Shown here: in pieces, positions 15,194 to 15,753 of the stretch
Numbering within the stretch: the first letter of the stretch is position 1
Layout of the letters: every line of letters begins with the position of its first letter
NCBI GenBank assembly: GCA_006227785.1
Contig: SBFU01000484.1
Location: forward strand, 1 to 15,753
DNA: 15,753 bases
Reading direction: 5' to 3'
Source of the DNA: Burkholderiales bacterium
Lineage (GTDB): Bacteria; Pseudomonadota; Gammaproteobacteria; Burkholderiales; Burkholderiaceae_C
The notes under the pieces: model-generated
What the model was told of the DNA's origin: nothing
What the model saw: the letters and a program-made list of their open reading frames with translations, nothing else
Databases searched by the model: none
Position numbers and translations under genes: made by a program

Positions 15194-15753
15194 ATGCCCC
15201 TGACCCTGGACCACCTCAACGCCGCGCCCCTGCCCGAGGCGCTTCAGATGCTCGACGGCCTTTACGAGCATTCGCCCTGGATCGCCGAGCTTGCGCTGGC
15301 GCAACGGCCGTTTGCCTCGCTGGCGCAGCTCAAGCACGTGATGACGCGCGTGCTCGGTGACGCGGGCGTCGAACGCCAGCTGGCATTGATCCGGGCCCAC
15401 CCGGAACTGGCCGGCAAAGCCATGGTGAGCCAGACGCTGACAGCCGAATCGACCAACGAACAATCCAAGGCCGGCCTGACGAATTGCACACCCGAGGAGT
15501 TCGCACACATCCAGCGGCTCAATGCCGACTACAACGCCAAGTTCGGCTTTCCCTTCATCCTGGCGGTGCGAGGCCCACGCGGCACGGGTCTGACCAAGGC
15601 GCAGATCATCGCCGCCTTCGAGCGTCGCCTGCACGGTCACCCGGACTTCGAGCGCGCCGAATGCCTGCGCAACATCCACCGCATCGCCGAGATCCGGCTG
15701 AACGACAAGTTCGGCTTCGAGCCGGTGGACGGCCAGCGCGTGTGGGACTGGCA
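15194..15753 (+). CDS. uraD: OHCU decarboxylase, cut by the right edge
   Basis: Partial gene; 186 codons are visible and the frame is still open at the window end. The product, 2-oxo-4-hydroxy-4-carboxy-5-ureidoimidazoline decarboxylase, turns OHCU into S-allantoin, filling the step between HiuH and PuuE. Family residues: His69 in HPELAGK (69-75), Glu89 in STNEQSKAGL (86-95), YNAKFGFPFILAVRG (113-127), and Arg168 with Asn170 in EIRLNDKFG. UraD proteins are usually about 165-180 residues, so at 186 residues (ending ...GQRVWDW) this one is at or past the usual length. It may stop soon, or may continue into a second domain; the window cannot tell. ATG 15194 lies 9 bp after puuE and no strong ribosome binding site is seen. 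Confidence 0.93.
   Translation, partial: MPLTLDHLNAAPLPEALQMLDGLYEHSPWIAELALAQRPFASLAQLKHVMTRVLGDAGVERQLALIRAHPELAGKAMVSQTLTAESTNEQSKAGLTNCTPEEFAHIQRLNADYNAKFGFPFILAVRGPRGTGLTKAQIIAAFERRLHGHPDFERAECLRNIHRIAEIRLNDKFGFEPVDGQRVWDW

Noticed and set aside
13133..15679. 848-codon open frame on the minus strand
   Set aside because: Only its last 117 codons (hiuH) are real. The rest is antisense to the regulator, puuE and uraD, which have clear family motifs; the extension is His/Gln/Gly-rich, a typical shadow of GC-rich genes.

Overview
The window is GC-rich, densely packed bacterial chromosome. Protein sequences and gene order point to a betaproteobacterium of the order Burkholderiales, probably family Comamonadaceae. 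The evidence is the maf/yceD/rpmF neighbourhood, the class III alcohol dehydrogenase plus S-formylglutathione hydrolase pair, and a purine-degradation cluster that uses a membrane cytochrome-c urate oxidase. The genus assignment is inference. I see no rRNA, tRNA, CRISPR array, insertion sequence or phage gene.

Left part (1-5700, housekeeping). The first codons of rpmF (L32) lie on the minus strand at the left edge. About 210 bp upstream of it is yceD (DUF177), with an apparent rpmF promoter at the end of yceD. Divergent from yceD are maf (YceF type) and an RsmI-like methyltransferase, overlapping by 4 bp. A divergent galU/galE pair follows (UDP-glucose synthesis and epimerisation). Then comes a minus-strand group: a HAD phosphatase, a small Rieske protein and a membrane-anchored S49 peptidase. 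The stop codons of galE and the S49 gene abut with no base between them.

Middle (6418-8399, minus strand): glutathione-dependent formaldehyde detoxification, with frmA followed two bases later by fghA.

Right part (8473-15753): purine ring degradation. The genes are puuD (urate oxidase with a C-terminal cytochrome c domain), an NCS2 urate/xanthine-type permease, xdhC (maturation factor of xanthine dehydrogenase), hiuH, a GntR/FCD regulator, puuE (allantoinase) and uraD (cut by the right edge). The implied route is: uptake of xanthine or urate; xanthine to urate by XdhAB (not in the window) matured by XdhC; urate to 5-hydroxyisourate by PuuD; then OHCU by HiuH, allantoin by UraD, and allantoate by PuuE. 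A proline-rich lipoprotein gene with a good intrinsic terminator sits inside this region with no clear link to the pathway.

The most informative non-coding signal is a GTATAC-centred operator found three times: upstream of puuD, over the -10 box of the permease promoter, and in the hiuH/regulator divergent region, where it overlaps two apparent face-to-face promoters. The simplest reading is that the GntR/FCD protein encoded at 13556-14224 controls the purine genes and itself. I found no convincing wholly new system. The best leads are this regulatory architecture, the possibly leaderless regulator mRNA, and the S49/Rieske/HAD group of unknown function.
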